Source of the DNA: a virus
DNA length: 55,783 bases
IMG/VR virus record: IMGVR_UViG_3300047564_005880
Coordinates: 1 to 55,783 of that record
Direction: 5' to 3' (one strand)
Made by a program: the position numbers and the translations under genes. Under the pieces are notes generated by a model. It made no database searches, was not told where the DNA came from, and worked only from the letters and a program-made list of their open reading frames with translations. How positions within the stretch are numbered: position 1 is the first letter of the stretch; each line of letters opens with the position of its first letter. Below, piece by piece: positions 45,902 through 52,605 of the stretch.

Positions 45902-46162
45902 TTAGTTTACAGTTTTTTGCAGCAAATCTCCATTTTTCAGAGATTCATTATAGAATTTCCCGAGAGAGAAACTTTCAGGATTCTTCTGCAATTCTTCCAG
46001 CTTTGAAACTAACTTAGAACTTGCAGGCTTCCAAGTAAACTCGTAAGTCTTGTCATTACCTACAAATTGTACGGTAACGTTGGAACCTTGCACGGTTACG
46101 TAGTCGATGGCAGAGCTGACCCCAGTGAAGTCAAACTCGAAGGTTTTAGCAGTTCTGGGCAT
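45902..46162 (-). CDS. KTSC-like small protein (86 aa)
   Basis: The 86 residues have a strand-rich middle (DYVTVQGSNVTVQFVGN, KTYEFTW) and then SLGKFYNESLKNGDL, which resembles the S.GK.FN..IK ending of KTSC domains, often associated with RNA or tRNA-linked proteins. Moderate resemblance only. A TATAAT (46187-46192) and a GGAGA leader sequence precede it. Confidence 0.5.
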   Translation of the reverse strand: MPRTAKTFEFDFTGVSSAIDYVTVQGSNVTVQFVGNDKTYEFTWKPASSKLVSKLEELQKNPESFSLGKFYNESLKNGDLLQKTVN

Positions 46163-46186
46163 TTGTCTCCAGATGTGTACGAAGTA

Positions 46187-46192
46187 ATTATA
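46187..46192 (-). promoter_or_regulatory. -10 box TATAAT before the 86-aa gene
   Basis: Exact TATAAT on the minus strand, 25 bp before the ATG at 46162; this leader does have a Shine-Dalgarno-like GGAGA. No clear -35. Confidence 0.55.
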
Positions 46193-46221
46193 AGGGCAGG
46201 ACTCGGAGAAACTGGGCGACC

Positions 46222-46247
46222 CTGTGACAGTTCAGAAAGTGTCACAG
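46222..46247 (-). repeat. CTGTGACAGTT-family palindrome, copy 7 (best symmetric)
   Basis: Minus strand CTGTGACACTTTCTG-AACTGTCACAG: 8-bp outer arms perfect. The stop of the amber-interrupted frame (46242-46244) lies in an arm, as with other genes. Confidence 0.7.
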
Positions 46248-46358
46248 TACTGCTTGACTTTTGAGTGACTGCGGGCTTAGATAACAAAGCACTCGGACGA
46301 TCTCACAGTCTTCCGTGAGAACCTAGACAATCCAGCCATCAAGCTCACGCAAACACAT
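46242..46358 (-). pseudogene. Small gene interrupted by an in-frame amber codon
   Basis: From ATG 46356-46358 the frame reads MCLRELDGWIV, then TAG (46323-46325), then VLTEDCEIVRVLCYLSPQSL, KSQAVL and TGA (46242-46244). Total 39 codons including both stops. The reading after TAG is well-formed and its TGA sits in palindrome copy 7, the position used by real genes here. TAG serves as the true stop for other genes (44494, 45495, 48706), so this is either a recent nonsense mutation, a sequencing error or a readthrough gene. It could also be chance. Confidence 0.4.
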
Positions 46359-46369
46359 TTTTTAACACG

Positions 46370-46434
46370 TTTTTTAATTCTCAATAAAATTACCTTATTG
46401 AGAATCAATAAGAGGTATTATTGAGACTCAATAA
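46370..46434. repeat. AT-rich cluster of alternating TCAATAA/TTATTGA palindromes
   Basis: Five heptamers alternate in orientation: TCAATAA at 46381, TTATTGA at 46395, TCAATAA at 46405, TTATTGA at 46418, TCAATAA at 46428. Together with flanking bases they form an 11-bp stem (ATTCTCAATAA/TTATTGAGAAT) and two TTATTGA-N3-TCAATAA palindromes. Just before 46381 on the plus strand are two ACAC(A/G)TTTTTTAA repeats. The cluster lies directly after the hydroxylase stop. Confidence 0.65.
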
Positions 46435-46440
46435 GCGCAT

Positions 46441-47037
46441 TTAATGAGAAACCCTCCGCCAATAGTCCAGAATGAGACTAATTCTCTCCGCGTTTCCATG
46501 ATTTAAGACTCTATGCATACTACCTGAAGTAAAACACAAGAGCTTACCCTCTGTTTGTACTCTAGACTCGTCTTTGAGTTCTAGTACACTATCACTACTG
46601 ACTATTGGTAACTGTACTCTTAGATTGATTACATTTGGTCCTGGTTCTGGATCATAATGCCATCCTAGAGATGCAGTTGGATACAGTACAGTAAAACCAC
46701 TATATGTCATGGCATCTATCTCTCTGAGTATTCTACATGTCTTAGGCATGTGAATAGCATTAGGGTTATAGATGTCACCTTGAAAGTATAGTGGTGCTAG
46801 ACCCCATTTCGTTCTAGCTGATACTGGTGGTGCAGTGAAGTAGGACATGTGATTGATTTCATATCCTTGCCCTTCATTAGAGATCGTCTGTGCTTGATAG
46901 GATGTAAAATCACGAAACTCGATCTTGTGTTGTACTGTATCCCATTCTCTTCGAATTACAGGATACAGTTCTTCTAACACATGTAGTTTAGGATGTACGT
47001 CTTCAGGTCGTAAGAAGGTGCTTTGAGGTTGTACCAT
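46441..47037 (-). CDS. Aspartyl/asparaginyl beta-hydroxylase-like 2OG-Fe(II) oxygenase (198 aa)
   Basis: Read from ATG 47035-47037 (MVQPQSTFLRPEDVHPKLHV), the protein shows HYD at 127-129 in GWHYDPEPGPN, R140 before LPI, H175 in SGSMHRVLNHG and R185 in ERISLILDY, the Fe-ligand and 2OG-binding pattern of the Asp_Arg_Hydrox family. Such enzymes hydroxylate Asp, Asn or other substrates using 2-oxoglutarate and oxygen; phage targets are unknown. The longer frame to 47115 overlaps the previous gene too far. It closes its operon before the AT-rich cluster. Confidence 0.78.
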   Translation of the reverse strand: MVQPQSTFLRPEDVHPKLHVLEELYPVIRREWDTVQHKIEFRDFTSYQAQTISNEGQGYEINHMSYFTAPPVSARTKWGLAPLYFQGDIYNPNAIHMPKTCRILREIDAMTYSGFTVLYPTASLGWHYDPEPGPNVINLRVQLPIVSSDSVLELKDESRVQTEGKLLCFTSGSMHRVLNHGNAERISLILDYWRRVSH

Positions 47038-47197
47038 ATTGAGAATAGAGCTTGGCATCGTTGATTGCTTGCTGGTCATTATTGAATGGACCATAGGACA
47101 GATCTTCAACACCATCGTATGACCAATAGATACCCTTCCTCTTCTTGAACACGTTAATCGTCAGTTCTTGATCTAGGGCGGTGATGATAGTTTTCAT
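47003..47197 (-). CDS. Small unknown protein (64 aa)
   Basis: A 64-residue protein (MKTIITALDQELTINVFKKR; YDGVEDLSYGPFNNDQQAIN). Its ATG overlaps the stop of the 53-aa gene as ATGA, so it is translationally coupled. Mixed alpha/beta, family unknown. Confidence 0.65.
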   Translation of the reverse strand: MKTIITALDQELTINVFKKRKGIYWSYDGVEDLSYGPFNNDQQAINDAKLYSQYGTTSKHLLTT

Positions 47198-47355
47198 GAG
47201 AATACAGGGTGAAGTTCAGTGTGAATAACTTTTGAGTCGTGCTGGCGGATTTGTTCCTCGTAATGGGATGCATCTTCCAGTGAATAGAAGATCAACTTCT
47301 GAGTAGTGATCTTTGAATGCTTCTTCTTCCTCTGCAAGATAACAGCATACTTCAT
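47194..47355 (-). CDS. Small basic protein (53 aa)
   Basis: An ORF of 53 residues (MKYAVILQRKKKHSKITTQK ... ASHYEEQIRQHDSKVI). Start ATG 47353-47355 leaves a 29-bp gap after the upstream gene and its stop forms ATGA with the next ATG, so it fits the operon. This frame is chosen over the longer overlapping one (47216-47446), which overlaps the upstream gene by 62 bp. Unknown function. Confidence 0.6.
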   Translation of the reverse strand: MKYAVILQRKKKHSKITTQKLIFYSLEDASHYEEQIRQHDSKVIHTELHPVFS

Positions 47356-47384
47356 AATAGATGTCGTAACATGGATAAGGATAA

Positions 47385-47588
47385 CTACTTGTCCAGCTCG
47401 TGTATTGTGGACCAGTTTTCACGATAGACGATGGGTAACGCACCATTAAAAAGACGAAGAACGATGTACTTGGAACAAATGAAATTAACAGTACAAGTGT
47501 ACCCTTTCCATTCTACGATCTGGTCTTCATGAAATAGACTCAGATTTTTGTCGATTGTATTCGATTGAGAGCTGTCGCTGATACTCAT
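47385..47588 (-). CDS. Small unknown protein (67 aa)
   Basis: Start at ATG 47586-47588 (MSISDSSQSNTIDKNLSLFH). Contains a strand-rich domain (EDQIVEWKGYTCTVNFI; KYIVLRLFNGALPIVY), perhaps an SH3-like barrel; unproven. A longer reading has a doubtful hydrophobic extension overlapping the upstream gene. Confidence 0.6.
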   Translation of the reverse strand: MSISDSSQSNTIDKNLSLFHEDQIVEWKGYTCTVNFICSKYIVLRLFNGALPIVYRENWSTIHELDK

Positions 47589-47718
47589 AGAAGATCGGAT
47601 AAGCAGAACGCTTGACATAATCACTATAACCCAATTTGTCAGCGTTGTCAATTACATTTGTGATTGACTTGATTTGTGCTTCTAACAATCGGATGTTGTA
47701 TTCAGGTGCCAAAGCCAT
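47527..47718 (-). CDS. Small helical protein (63 aa)
   Basis: Start at ATG 47716-47718 (MALAPEYNIRLLEAQIKSIT). Helical and charged with an aromatic middle (DYVKRSAYPIFYEYQRQLSI). Overlaps the next-upstream gene's end by 17 bp and the following gene's start. Family unknown. Confidence 0.6.
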   Translation of the reverse strand: MALAPEYNIRLLEAQIKSITNVIDNADKLGYSDYVKRSAYPIFYEYQRQLSIEYNRQKSESIS

Positions 47719-47902
47719 TTGCTTTTCGCCTCCAGGTACGCTCATCTCGTAATGCACGAAGAGTACGCTTCAGATAGTGCAATTCATCACTGTCATACAG
47801 ATGCTCTAATTTGAGTGCTGCTTTGACACCTTTGATGTTCTTGTTCAGAGCACCTTCGGTCATGTAATTGATTGTTTCTTGTGAATAGTCAGGGAGCTTC
47901 AT
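47702..47902 (-). CDS. Small helical protein (66 aa)
   Basis: A 66-residue helical, basic protein (MKLPDYSQETINYMTEGALN ... LHYLKRTLRALRDERTWRRK). Its ATG overlaps the membrane-protein stop as ATGA. Unknown function. Confidence 0.65.
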   Translation of the reverse strand: MKLPDYSQETINYMTEGALNKNIKGVKAALKLEHLYDSDELHYLKRTLRALRDERTWRRKANGFGT

Positions 47903-48039
47903 TTGTTTACTCGATCGTTAACAGAAAAGTTGAAAAAGCGGCGGAAAGCAGTAATAACAATAACGCCTGCCGAAACAACACCAACAAAGCCAAGGAAGGT
48001 GGTAACATCGCCAGAGAATGTGTAGGTGTCAGGATTCAT
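47899..48039 (-). CDS. Small membrane protein (46 aa)
   Basis: Encodes 46 residues with one hydrophobic helix (FLGFVGVVSAGVIVITAF, residues 15-32) flanked by a polar start (MNPDTYTFSGDVT) and a basic end (RRFFNFSVNDRVNK). A holin-like, coat-like or anchor role is possible but unproven. ATGA overlaps on both sides (with the RlpA-like gene and the 66-aa gene) make it a link in a coupled run. Confidence 0.6.
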   Translation of the reverse strand: MNPDTYTFSGDVTTFLGFVGVVSAGVIVITAFRRFFNFSVNDRVNK

Positions 48040-48341
48040 GAGATGACTCGATAACAGACAGTAGCATTACCCTTACGGGTGGATTGAATGTGAGCAAATG
48101 CAGCATAGCTCAGATCTAGATCAGCATGTGAATACGGACCACGATCATTCACTCGTACAATTACTTGCTTTCCGTTGTCTTGATTGGTGACACGGATCTT
48201 ACTACCAAGTGGTAGATGTGGGTGAGCAGCAGTCCAACGATAAGCATCGAACCTTTCACCCGATGCAGTTAGATTACCATGGAATCCGTCACCTACACCA
48301 TAGTAAGTAGCGATTCCACACATAAGAGCAGCAACAATCAT
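48036..48341 (-). CDS. RlpA-like double-psi beta-barrel protein (101 aa)
   Basis: The protein has ATYYGVGDGFHGNLTASGE (residues 11-29), AAHPHLPLGS (38-47) and VRVNDRGPYSHADLDLSYAAF (62-82), the TASGE / AHP.LP.G / V.DRGP..D.DLS blocks of RlpA septal lytic-transglycosylase domains; H40 and D66 occupy the conserved polar positions. A short hydrophobic N-terminus (MIVAALMCGIA) could be a weak signal. RlpA enzymes cleave stem-peptide-free septal peptidoglycan. In a phage it could aid lysis or entry; this is inference. ATGA-coupled to membrane miniproteins on both sides. Confidence 0.78.
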   Translation of the reverse strand: MIVAALMCGIATYYGVGDGFHGNLTASGERFDAYRWTAAHPHLPLGSKIRVTNQDNGKQVIVRVNDRGPYSHADLDLSYAAFAHIQSTRKGNATVCYRVIS

Positions 48342-48472
48342 TTACGGTTCTTGCGATAACGATAAGAGGCAGAAGGATCAGGGTCATAGAGACCACCACC
48401 TTCACGATCTTCAAGATAGAAGAGAATGGCAAAGGTGAGAAGAATCACACCGCCAACAATCAAAACAGTCAT
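48338..48472 (-). CDS. Small membrane protein (44 aa)
   Basis: A 44-residue ORF with a hydrophobic N-terminal helix (MTVLIVGGVILLTFAILFYL) and a polar tail (DPSASYRYRKNRK). ATGA overlap with the RlpA-like gene suggests the two act together at the envelope. Family unknown. Confidence 0.6.
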   Translation of the reverse strand: MTVLIVGGVILLTFAILFYLEDREGGGLYDPDPSASYRYRKNRK

Positions 48473-48473
48473 G

Positions 48474-48638
48474 TCAAGCACCAATAACAGAAACTTCGAT
48501 CTCTTTGATGTTCAGACCACACAACTGATTGTACACTCGCTTGTTGATCACATCGCAAGCATTCTTGAGCTTGGAACGCTCATACCAGATGGTGCAGAGA
48601 CCATCGAACGTGGTGACCTTGATGCGAATGTCCTTCAT
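48474..48638 (-). CDS. Small unknown protein (54 aa)
   Basis: An ORF of 54 residues (MKDIRIKVTTFDGLCTIWYE ... LNIKEIEVSVIGA) with beta-alpha-beta character. A TATACT -10 box (48660-48665) lies 21 bases before the ATG and the leader ends ACAACCC-ATG without Shine-Dalgarno. Confidence 0.6.
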   Translation of the reverse strand: MKDIRIKVTTFDGLCTIWYERSKLKNACDVINKRVYNQLCGLNIKEIEVSVIGA

Positions 48639-48659
48639 GGGTTGTGTGCTGATGAAGTA

Positions 48660-48694
48660 AGTATAGGGCAGCTGGAGGGGATCCTAGGATCCCC
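48660..48694 (-). promoter_or_regulatory. -10 TATACT with an 18-bp palindrome at the -35 position
   Basis: TATACT on the minus strand at 48660-48665; upstream, 48677-48694 is the perfect palindrome GGGGATCCTAGGATCCCC, located where a -35 box would lie. It may be an operator or the terminator of the gene ending at 48706. Confidence 0.55.
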
Positions 48695-48717
48695 TGTGCC
48701 AGTTTCTAGACTGCCAG
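48694..48717 (-). repeat. CTGTGACAGTT-family palindrome, copy 8
   Basis: Minus strand CTGGCAGTCTAGAAACTGGCACAG; the TAG stop of the 132-aa gene (48706-48708) is in its loop. Confidence 0.65.
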
Positions 48718-49104
48718 CGCACCGCTGGGAATCTCTTGTGCTTCAAGGTACGATTCGTGCCACTCACAGGTATCATAGCACAACCAACCTTCCTCTTGAG
48801 TATAAACGTATGCAAACTCTTCAGCATCTTGAGTCAGATACTCGTGCAGGTTGGCATTCAGACGAGGAGGGCAATTTTCGCCACGAGCAGAATAGTATTC
48901 AGGATGATACTCATTTTCACAGTCATCCTTAGTCCAGCAGGTGCTCATGTCACCACCATCAATCAGCTCAGCAACTGCCTCACGATCGTTGTAATGAGTG
49001 GTCAGAATGCGACCCAGCCACTCAGGATAACCATCCCAGTGGTGATAAGCAGAGAGAATCGAACCGTCTTTGAGCTCGATGCCGATGCGGGAGCGGGTTG
49101 CCAT
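48706..49104 (-). CDS. Conserved-type unknown protein (132 aa)
   Basis: The protein starts MATRSRIGIELKDGSILSAY, then HHWDGYPEWLGRILTTHYND, DGGDMSTCWTKDD and C-terminal YVYTQEEGWLCYDTCEWHES. This HWDGYPE..G..L...Y family is, from memory, widespread in phages and bacteria, but its function is unknown to me. A TATGAT -10 box (49129-49134) lies 24 bp before the ATG. Confidence 0.78.
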   Translation of the reverse strand: MATRSRIGIELKDGSILSAYHHWDGYPEWLGRILTTHYNDREAVAELIDGGDMSTCWTKDDCENEYHPEYYSARGENCPPRLNANLHEYLTQDAEEFAYVYTQEEGWLCYDTCEWHESYLEAQEIPSGALAV

Positions 49105-49140
49105 GGGGTGTCTGTCGATTACCTAGTAATCATACACGAA

Positions 49141-49162
49141 GGGGGTGGTTTCGACCACCCCC
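49141..49162 (-). terminator. Perfect 8-bp GC hairpin
   Basis: GGGGGTGG (49141-49148) pairs with CCACCCCC (49155-49162), loop of six. It lies between palindrome copy 9 and the -10 at 49129, the same arrangement as at 48677 and 52606. Terminator or -35 operator. Confidence 0.6.
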
Positions 49163-49187
49163 CTGTGCCACCTGTCGAACTGTCCAG
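49163..49187 (-). repeat. CTGTGACAGTT-family palindrome, copy 9
   Basis: Minus strand CTGGACAGTTCGACAGGTGGCACAG, five bases after the stop of the 77-aa gene (49193-49195). Confidence 0.68.
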
Positions 49188-49192
49188 TAAAA

Positions 49193-49426
49193 TCACTCTC
49201 GACCGAAGAAACTGCCAAACCTACCAGAGTCCCCTGGCTTGCGGTTCTCCAATTTGTCAAGAATAGCATCAGTGCTCTGCAGTGATTCAATACGATGAAT
49301 CAAATCTGCAATCACACTACACACCATGGGGCGTTCTTGTCGTGCAGCATAAGCTAATGCATTACGCAACGATGCTTCTGCTTCCTTCAAACTTGTTTCG
49401 ACTGATTCAGACAGTGCCATCTTCAT
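49193..49426 (-). CDS. Small helical protein (77 aa)
   Basis: A 77-residue protein with two helices (VETSLKEAEASLRNALAYAA; RPMVCSVIADLIHRIESLQS) and a glycine-rich end. Starts at the ATG overlapping the end of the 113-aa gene by 20 bp; an internal ATG two codons later is possible. Unknown. Confidence 0.62.
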   Translation of the reverse strand: MKMALSESVETSLKEAEASLRNALAYAARQERPMVCSVIADLIHRIESLQSTDAILDKLENRKPGDSGRFGSFFGRE

Positions 49427-49748
49427 TCTCCATCTTAATTAGACCATACTGTTCCAGAACATCAGCAACAGCATTCTTGATGGTGTCACGGGTGACGAAC
49501 GAATCTCGCTCATCTTTATATTCTGGATATTTCTTTTCGAAGTAATTGGTGGTGGTGTAGATTGCTTCATCAGTAATATGACGAAGCGTTCCTAGCCAGT
49601 GTTCACCGAGAGCGGTGTATTTTACACCAGGCAACAGTTCTTCCTTCACACGATCGAGAAAGAACTTGTATGTCACCAAGATATCATCAAATTTGTCGAT
49701 GTATTCTTGTTCGTGACCTGGGTTGTTAAAATTAGGTACGTCAGACAT
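49407..49748 (-). CDS. Unknown helical protein (113 aa)
   Basis: A 113-residue acidic, helical protein (EYIDKFDDILVTYKFFLDRV; LRHITDEAIYTTTNYFEKKY; DTIKNAVADVLEQYGLIKME). Start overlaps the previous stop by 8 bp, so it is coupled. Family unknown. Confidence 0.7.
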   Translation of the reverse strand: MSDVPNFNNPGHEQEYIDKFDDILVTYKFFLDRVKEELLPGVKYTALGEHWLGTLRHITDEAIYTTTNYFEKKYPEYKDERDSFVTRDTIKNAVADVLEQYGLIKMENEDGTV

Positions 49749-49998
49749 TAATTTGCATCGCAGAGTAAGGTGTGGTGTCGTTCACGTCCACAACGTTTCC
49801 GACTGATTTGGAATTGATGGGGGCGTGGTATTGCTTGGTCTTGGTATTGTAGAATCCCCAGATAGAGCGAACCGCACCGCCGCTATTGTAACTAAACCAA
49901 CGATGATTACGAATCCAGATTGCAATAACATTACGCTGAAAGGGTGTAGCTTCATAGGTGTAACCTTCTGGTGGCTGATGTGGATACTGGAATTCCAT
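49741..49998 (-). CDS. Unknown protein (85 aa)
   Basis: Start ATG 49996-49998 (MEFQYPHQPPEGYTYEATPF), one base after the previous stop at 50000. Contains RNVIAIWIRNHRWFSYNSGG and SIWGFYNTKTKQYHAPINS, an aromatic mixed alpha/beta pattern. Unknown. Confidence 0.65.
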   Translation of the reverse strand: MEFQYPHQPPEGYTYEATPFQRNVIAIWIRNHRWFSYNSGGAVRSIWGFYNTKTKQYHAPINSKSVGNVVDVNDTTPYSAMQINV

Positions 49999-49999
49999 G

Positions 50000-50497
50000 T
50001 TAGGAAACAATAGGATCAATTTCGTTAAGATGCTCCTCTACCCAACCATGCTCAGCAATCAGTGCTCTCTTGATGCGATCAATACGATCGTGCAATTCTT
50101 GCACTTTGGATTCGAGACTCTCAACTTTCTTGATTGTAGCATAATGCTCCACCCATGTCGAGTCAAAGTTACGCTCCTGCTCTACAGCTTCCTTGATCTT
50201 AACAGTAAGATCCTCTGCCAGAGTCAGATCATACTCATCTGCAACCTTACGCATGTCCTCTTCACGATTGTATTCGTTGAAGGCAGTGTTACATGCACCT
50301 TTCATGATACCGATCTCATTATGACCGATAGCACGGAGGAAATTAGAGAAGAATTTGAATGCTTGACAAGTATTCAGATCCTCTGCAGGAATCTCCATCG
50401 TGATATGCTCTTCAGGGAGCATATCATCATCACCATAGGATCCTGTGTAGGTCCATTTGCTGTCGAATTGTACTTTGATCTTAGCTTCGTAAGTCAT
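50000..50497 (-). CDS. Unknown protein with C-terminal coiled coil (165 aa)
   Basis: An N-terminal strand-rich part (MTYEAKIKVQFDSKWTYTGS) is followed by a helical acidic part and a coiled coil (KKVESLESKVQELHDRIDRI, residues about 122-141). No motif identifies it. ATG overlaps the upstream membrane-protein stop as ATGA. Confidence 0.72.
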   Translation of the reverse strand: MTYEAKIKVQFDSKWTYTGSYGDDDMLPEEHITMEIPAEDLNTCQAFKFFSNFLRAIGHNEIGIMKGACNTAFNEYNREEDMRKVADEYDLTLAEDLTVKIKEAVEQERNFDSTWVEHYATIKKVESLESKVQELHDRIDRIKRALIAEHGWVEEHLNEIDPIVS

Positions 50498-50676
50498 TCT
50501 ACTTTACAATCAGGGTGCCAATCATTACCGAGATGCTCACAGTATTGCTGCAAGCGTGTCTTACCGTAGTAAGCATCAAACATTTTGTTATCACGCTGGA
50601 TCAACCATGCATTATAACCGAAGAAGGCAGCAAATGCAAGAACACCAGCAAGAATGTAGCGGGGAGGGATGTTCAT
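50494..50676 (-). CDS. Small membrane protein (60 aa)
   Basis: One N-terminal membrane helix (YILAGVLAFAAFFGYNAWLI, residues 7-26) then a soluble basic tail ending CEHLGNDWHPDCKVE with two Cys and one His that could bind metal. Unknown role. Confidence 0.68.
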   Translation of the reverse strand: MNIPPRYILAGVLAFAAFFGYNAWLIQRDNKMFDAYYGKTRLQQYCEHLGNDWHPDCKVE

Positions 50677-50678
50677 GA

Positions 50679-50843
50679 TCAGGAAGCTTGAAGAATAGCG
50701 CGACGTGCCTCATATGCTTGGAACTGAGTAGCAAACTCAGCGATCTTCTGATAAGGATCACGACGATAGAGTGCCCAGCGGGTCGTGCCGATAACAGCAC
50801 GGATCACGAAGGGATTGTCGATGCCGAGGGGGTAGGGCGTCAT
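50679..50843 (-). CDS. Small unknown protein (54 aa)
   Basis: A 54-residue ORF (MTPYPLGIDNPFVIRAVIGT ... FQAYEARRAILQAS), helical C-terminal half. A TATAAT box (50866-50871) lies 22 bases before the ATG, and the leader ends CACCCC-ATG without Shine-Dalgarno. Unknown. Confidence 0.6.
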   Translation of the reverse strand: MTPYPLGIDNPFVIRAVIGTTRWALYRRDPYQKIAEFATQFQAYEARRAILQAS

Positions 50844-50866
50844 GGGGTGAATCGCTTATGTACTAA

Positions 50867-51112
50867 TTATAGTGGCAATTTGCCCTTGGACTTGCCTCGT
50901 GTACCACTTTTCAACCTGGCACAGTGCTGCTTGACAACCTTCATCGCAGCTGCGAGGGTCCGCTTCTCCTCAAATTGCTTCCCATCATGCAGGATGATCC
51001 AGCATTTCGGTTTCTCATACGGAAATGGAAAGATTGCCCAGGTCCCATCACCAATAATGACGGGTTGGGCAAGAACTTTATCCTCAATTAGGGTCGGATT
51101 GCTGCTGTGCAT
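50867..51112 (-). CDS. Unknown protein (81 aa)
   Basis: The frame is open to 51151; ATG 51110-51112 (MHSSNPTLIEDKVLAQPVII) reduces the overlap with the upstream gene from 68 to 29 bp. A TATAAT overlaps that ATG, so the true start could be further downstream. The core is strand-rich (GDGTWAIFPFPYEKPKCWII) with a basic end (GTRGKSKGKLPL). Confidence 0.55.
   Translation of the reverse strand: MHSSNPTLIEDKVLAQPVIIGDGTWAIFPFPYEKPKCWIILHDGKQFEEKRTLAAAMKVVKQHCARLKSGTRGKSKGKLPL
50900..50924 (-). repeat. CTGTGACAGTT-family palindrome, divergent copy in coding sequence
   Basis: Minus strand CTGTGCCAGGTTG...AAGTGGTACA, lying inside the 3' part of the 81-aa gene, about 33-57 bp before its stop. Weaker than others and possibly chance. 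Confidence 0.4.
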
Positions 51113-51329
51113 TATATTTTTCCCAGGGATGTACGTACTGTTTCTTTGCATGAATTGTAATTGTGGGGTCGGAGCCCCAGTCGTTCATTCGCCTGATCCC
51201 ACCAAATGAAATCTCCAAGTCTGATGAGTCCCACTTTAATTCTTTTACAAATGGGGCGAGGATGGTTATGTGTAGATTACCACCCTCATCATAGCTGTAC
51301 TCGAAGTAGCGTTGGATGTCTGGATTCAT
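51084..51329 (-). CDS. Unknown protein coupled to the helicase (81 aa)
   Basis: An 81-residue beta-rich protein (FEYSYDEGGNLHITILAPFV; LEISFGGIRRMNDWGSDPTI). ATG overlaps the helicase stop as ATGA, so it is translated with it and may be a helicase partner. Family unknown. Confidence 0.68.
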   Translation of the reverse strand: MNPDIQRYFEYSYDEGGNLHITILAPFVKELKWDSSDLEISFGGIRRMNDWGSDPTITIHAKKQYVHPWEKYNAQQQSDPN

Positions 51330-52576
51330 ACAGTAGCAATAGCGGGAATACCCTTAACAAAGATGCAGTCTACCACATCTTGCAGGCGCTTAGCAATACC
51401 TTTGCCGTGATTGGAGTAGATGGGCACGGTCACAAATCCAGTGCGCTTGCGATACAGACCGAAAGAACCTGCAGGAATCTTACCAGCAGCGATGTCAGCA
51501 GCATCATCGGGATCCATACGAATGACGCGACCGATCGTCTGTGCCATCTCAACAATAGGGAGCTGGCGAAGAAGAATGCAGTGAGTCAGACCAGGGACGT
51601 TGATACCTTCAGACAGGATGCTGTAGTGGAACATGATGAATTTGCGGTTAGGATCCTTACCCCAGGCAGTCAGCGTGTCGAAGAACACCTCGCGAGAAAC
51701 TTTGGTCTTGTTGATGTAAGCACCATGCTTGGCAGTGATGTGCATCACATCGTAACCACGCTCGTGGAACTGGGCGATCACGTTGGTGCTGCTGAGCATC
51801 CGCCACAGCACACGGGTGTTAGGCGCTGCCACAAGCACCTTAGAGGCGCTCTCAGGGTCCAGATCGTCGATGATGTTCAGCAGGGTGTCACGGTCGTTCT
51901 CAGCGGCAAAGAGACCCTTCTGGCGCTCCAGATCGATCGTATGGGTGAGCACAGTGGGGGACACGATGCTACCGTTGGCGATCAACTCAGGAGCAGGGAC
52001 GCTCTCAAGCACAGGACCGAACACCAGGCGGTTGTTCATGCCGCGACCCAGGGGGTTGACAGAGTGCTTAGGAGTAGCAGTGAAATAGTAATAGTTCTTG
52101 GCGTTGCAGTTAGCTACCTCTTCGAAGAAGTGACGGCGAGTAGCATTATGTGCCTCGTCGAAGTATGCAACGTCGATATGAATACCTGCCTCGTTGATAC
52201 GACGCAGAGAATTGTAGGTGGTGAAGATGAGCTGATGCTTCTCTGCTGCTTTACACAGAACAGAGTGAGTTTGGATCTCAGCAATCTTGGTGCTGCTGAA
52301 GTGATGAGTCTCACCACTGTGAACGTGCATCACCTCAGCATCAGAAATGTGCTCAAGAAATTCCTCGGACAGCTGATTAGCCAGGAGGATGCGTGGAGCA
52401 ATAACAACAATAGTTTGAGGGGAAGTAGACTCTTGAAGACGACGAACAGCATCAAGAATCATAACGAGAGTCTTACCACCGCCAGTAGGTATAACAACTT
52501 GACCGAATGCTGCTTTGATCAGTGCATCGATGGCACGGCGCTGGTGAGAGCGGAGAGTCAGGGGCACAGGGGGCAT
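51326..52576 (-). CDS. Superfamily 2 DNA/RNA helicase (416 aa)
   Basis: Helicase motifs are clear: Q-like RSHQRRAIDALI (9-20), Walker A PTGGGKT (30-36), DEAH box (140-143), TATPK (166-170), and motif VI QTIGRVIRMDPDD near residue 350. Two RecA-like domains fit a UvsW/ResIII-type helicase of phage recombination, repair or transcript unwinding. It lacks extra nuclease or methylase domains. The start ATG 52574 follows an AT-rich -10 (TATATT). A large antisense reading frame on the other strand is disregarded. Confidence 0.9.
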   Translation of the reverse strand: MPPVPLTLRSHQRRAIDALIKAAFGQVVIPTGGGKTLVMILDAVRRLQESTSPQTIVVIAPRILLANQLSEEFLEHISDAEVMHVHSGETHHFSSTKIAEIQTHSVLCKAAEKHQLIFTTYNSLRRINEAGIHIDVAYFDEAHNATRRHFFEEVANCNAKNYYYFTATPKHSVNPLGRGMNNRLVFGPVLESVPAPELIANGSIVSPTVLTHTIDLERQKGLFAAENDRDTLLNIIDDLDPESASKVLVAAPNTRVLWRMLSSTNVIAQFHERGYDVMHITAKHGAYINKTKVSREVFFDTLTAWGKDPNRKFIMFHYSILSEGINVPGLTHCILLRQLPIVEMAQTIGRVIRMDPDDAADIAAGKIPAGSFGLYRKRTGFVTVPIYSNHGKGIAKRLQDVVDCIFVKGIPAIATV

Positions 52577-52605
52577 CGCGTATGAAATATAATATAAAGC
52601 AAAAA

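Noticed and set aside
47216-47446. A minus-strand frame starting MVRYPSSIVK
   Set aside because: Overlaps the upstream gene by 62 bp, and the alternative frame 47194-47355 fits the ATGA operon pattern better.
51206-52585. A long plus-strand reading frame (about 459 codons) opposite the helicase
   Set aside because: The minus strand encodes clear helicase motifs (PTGGGKT, DEAH, TATP) over the same bases and the plus product looks like no family; it is an antisense shadow.
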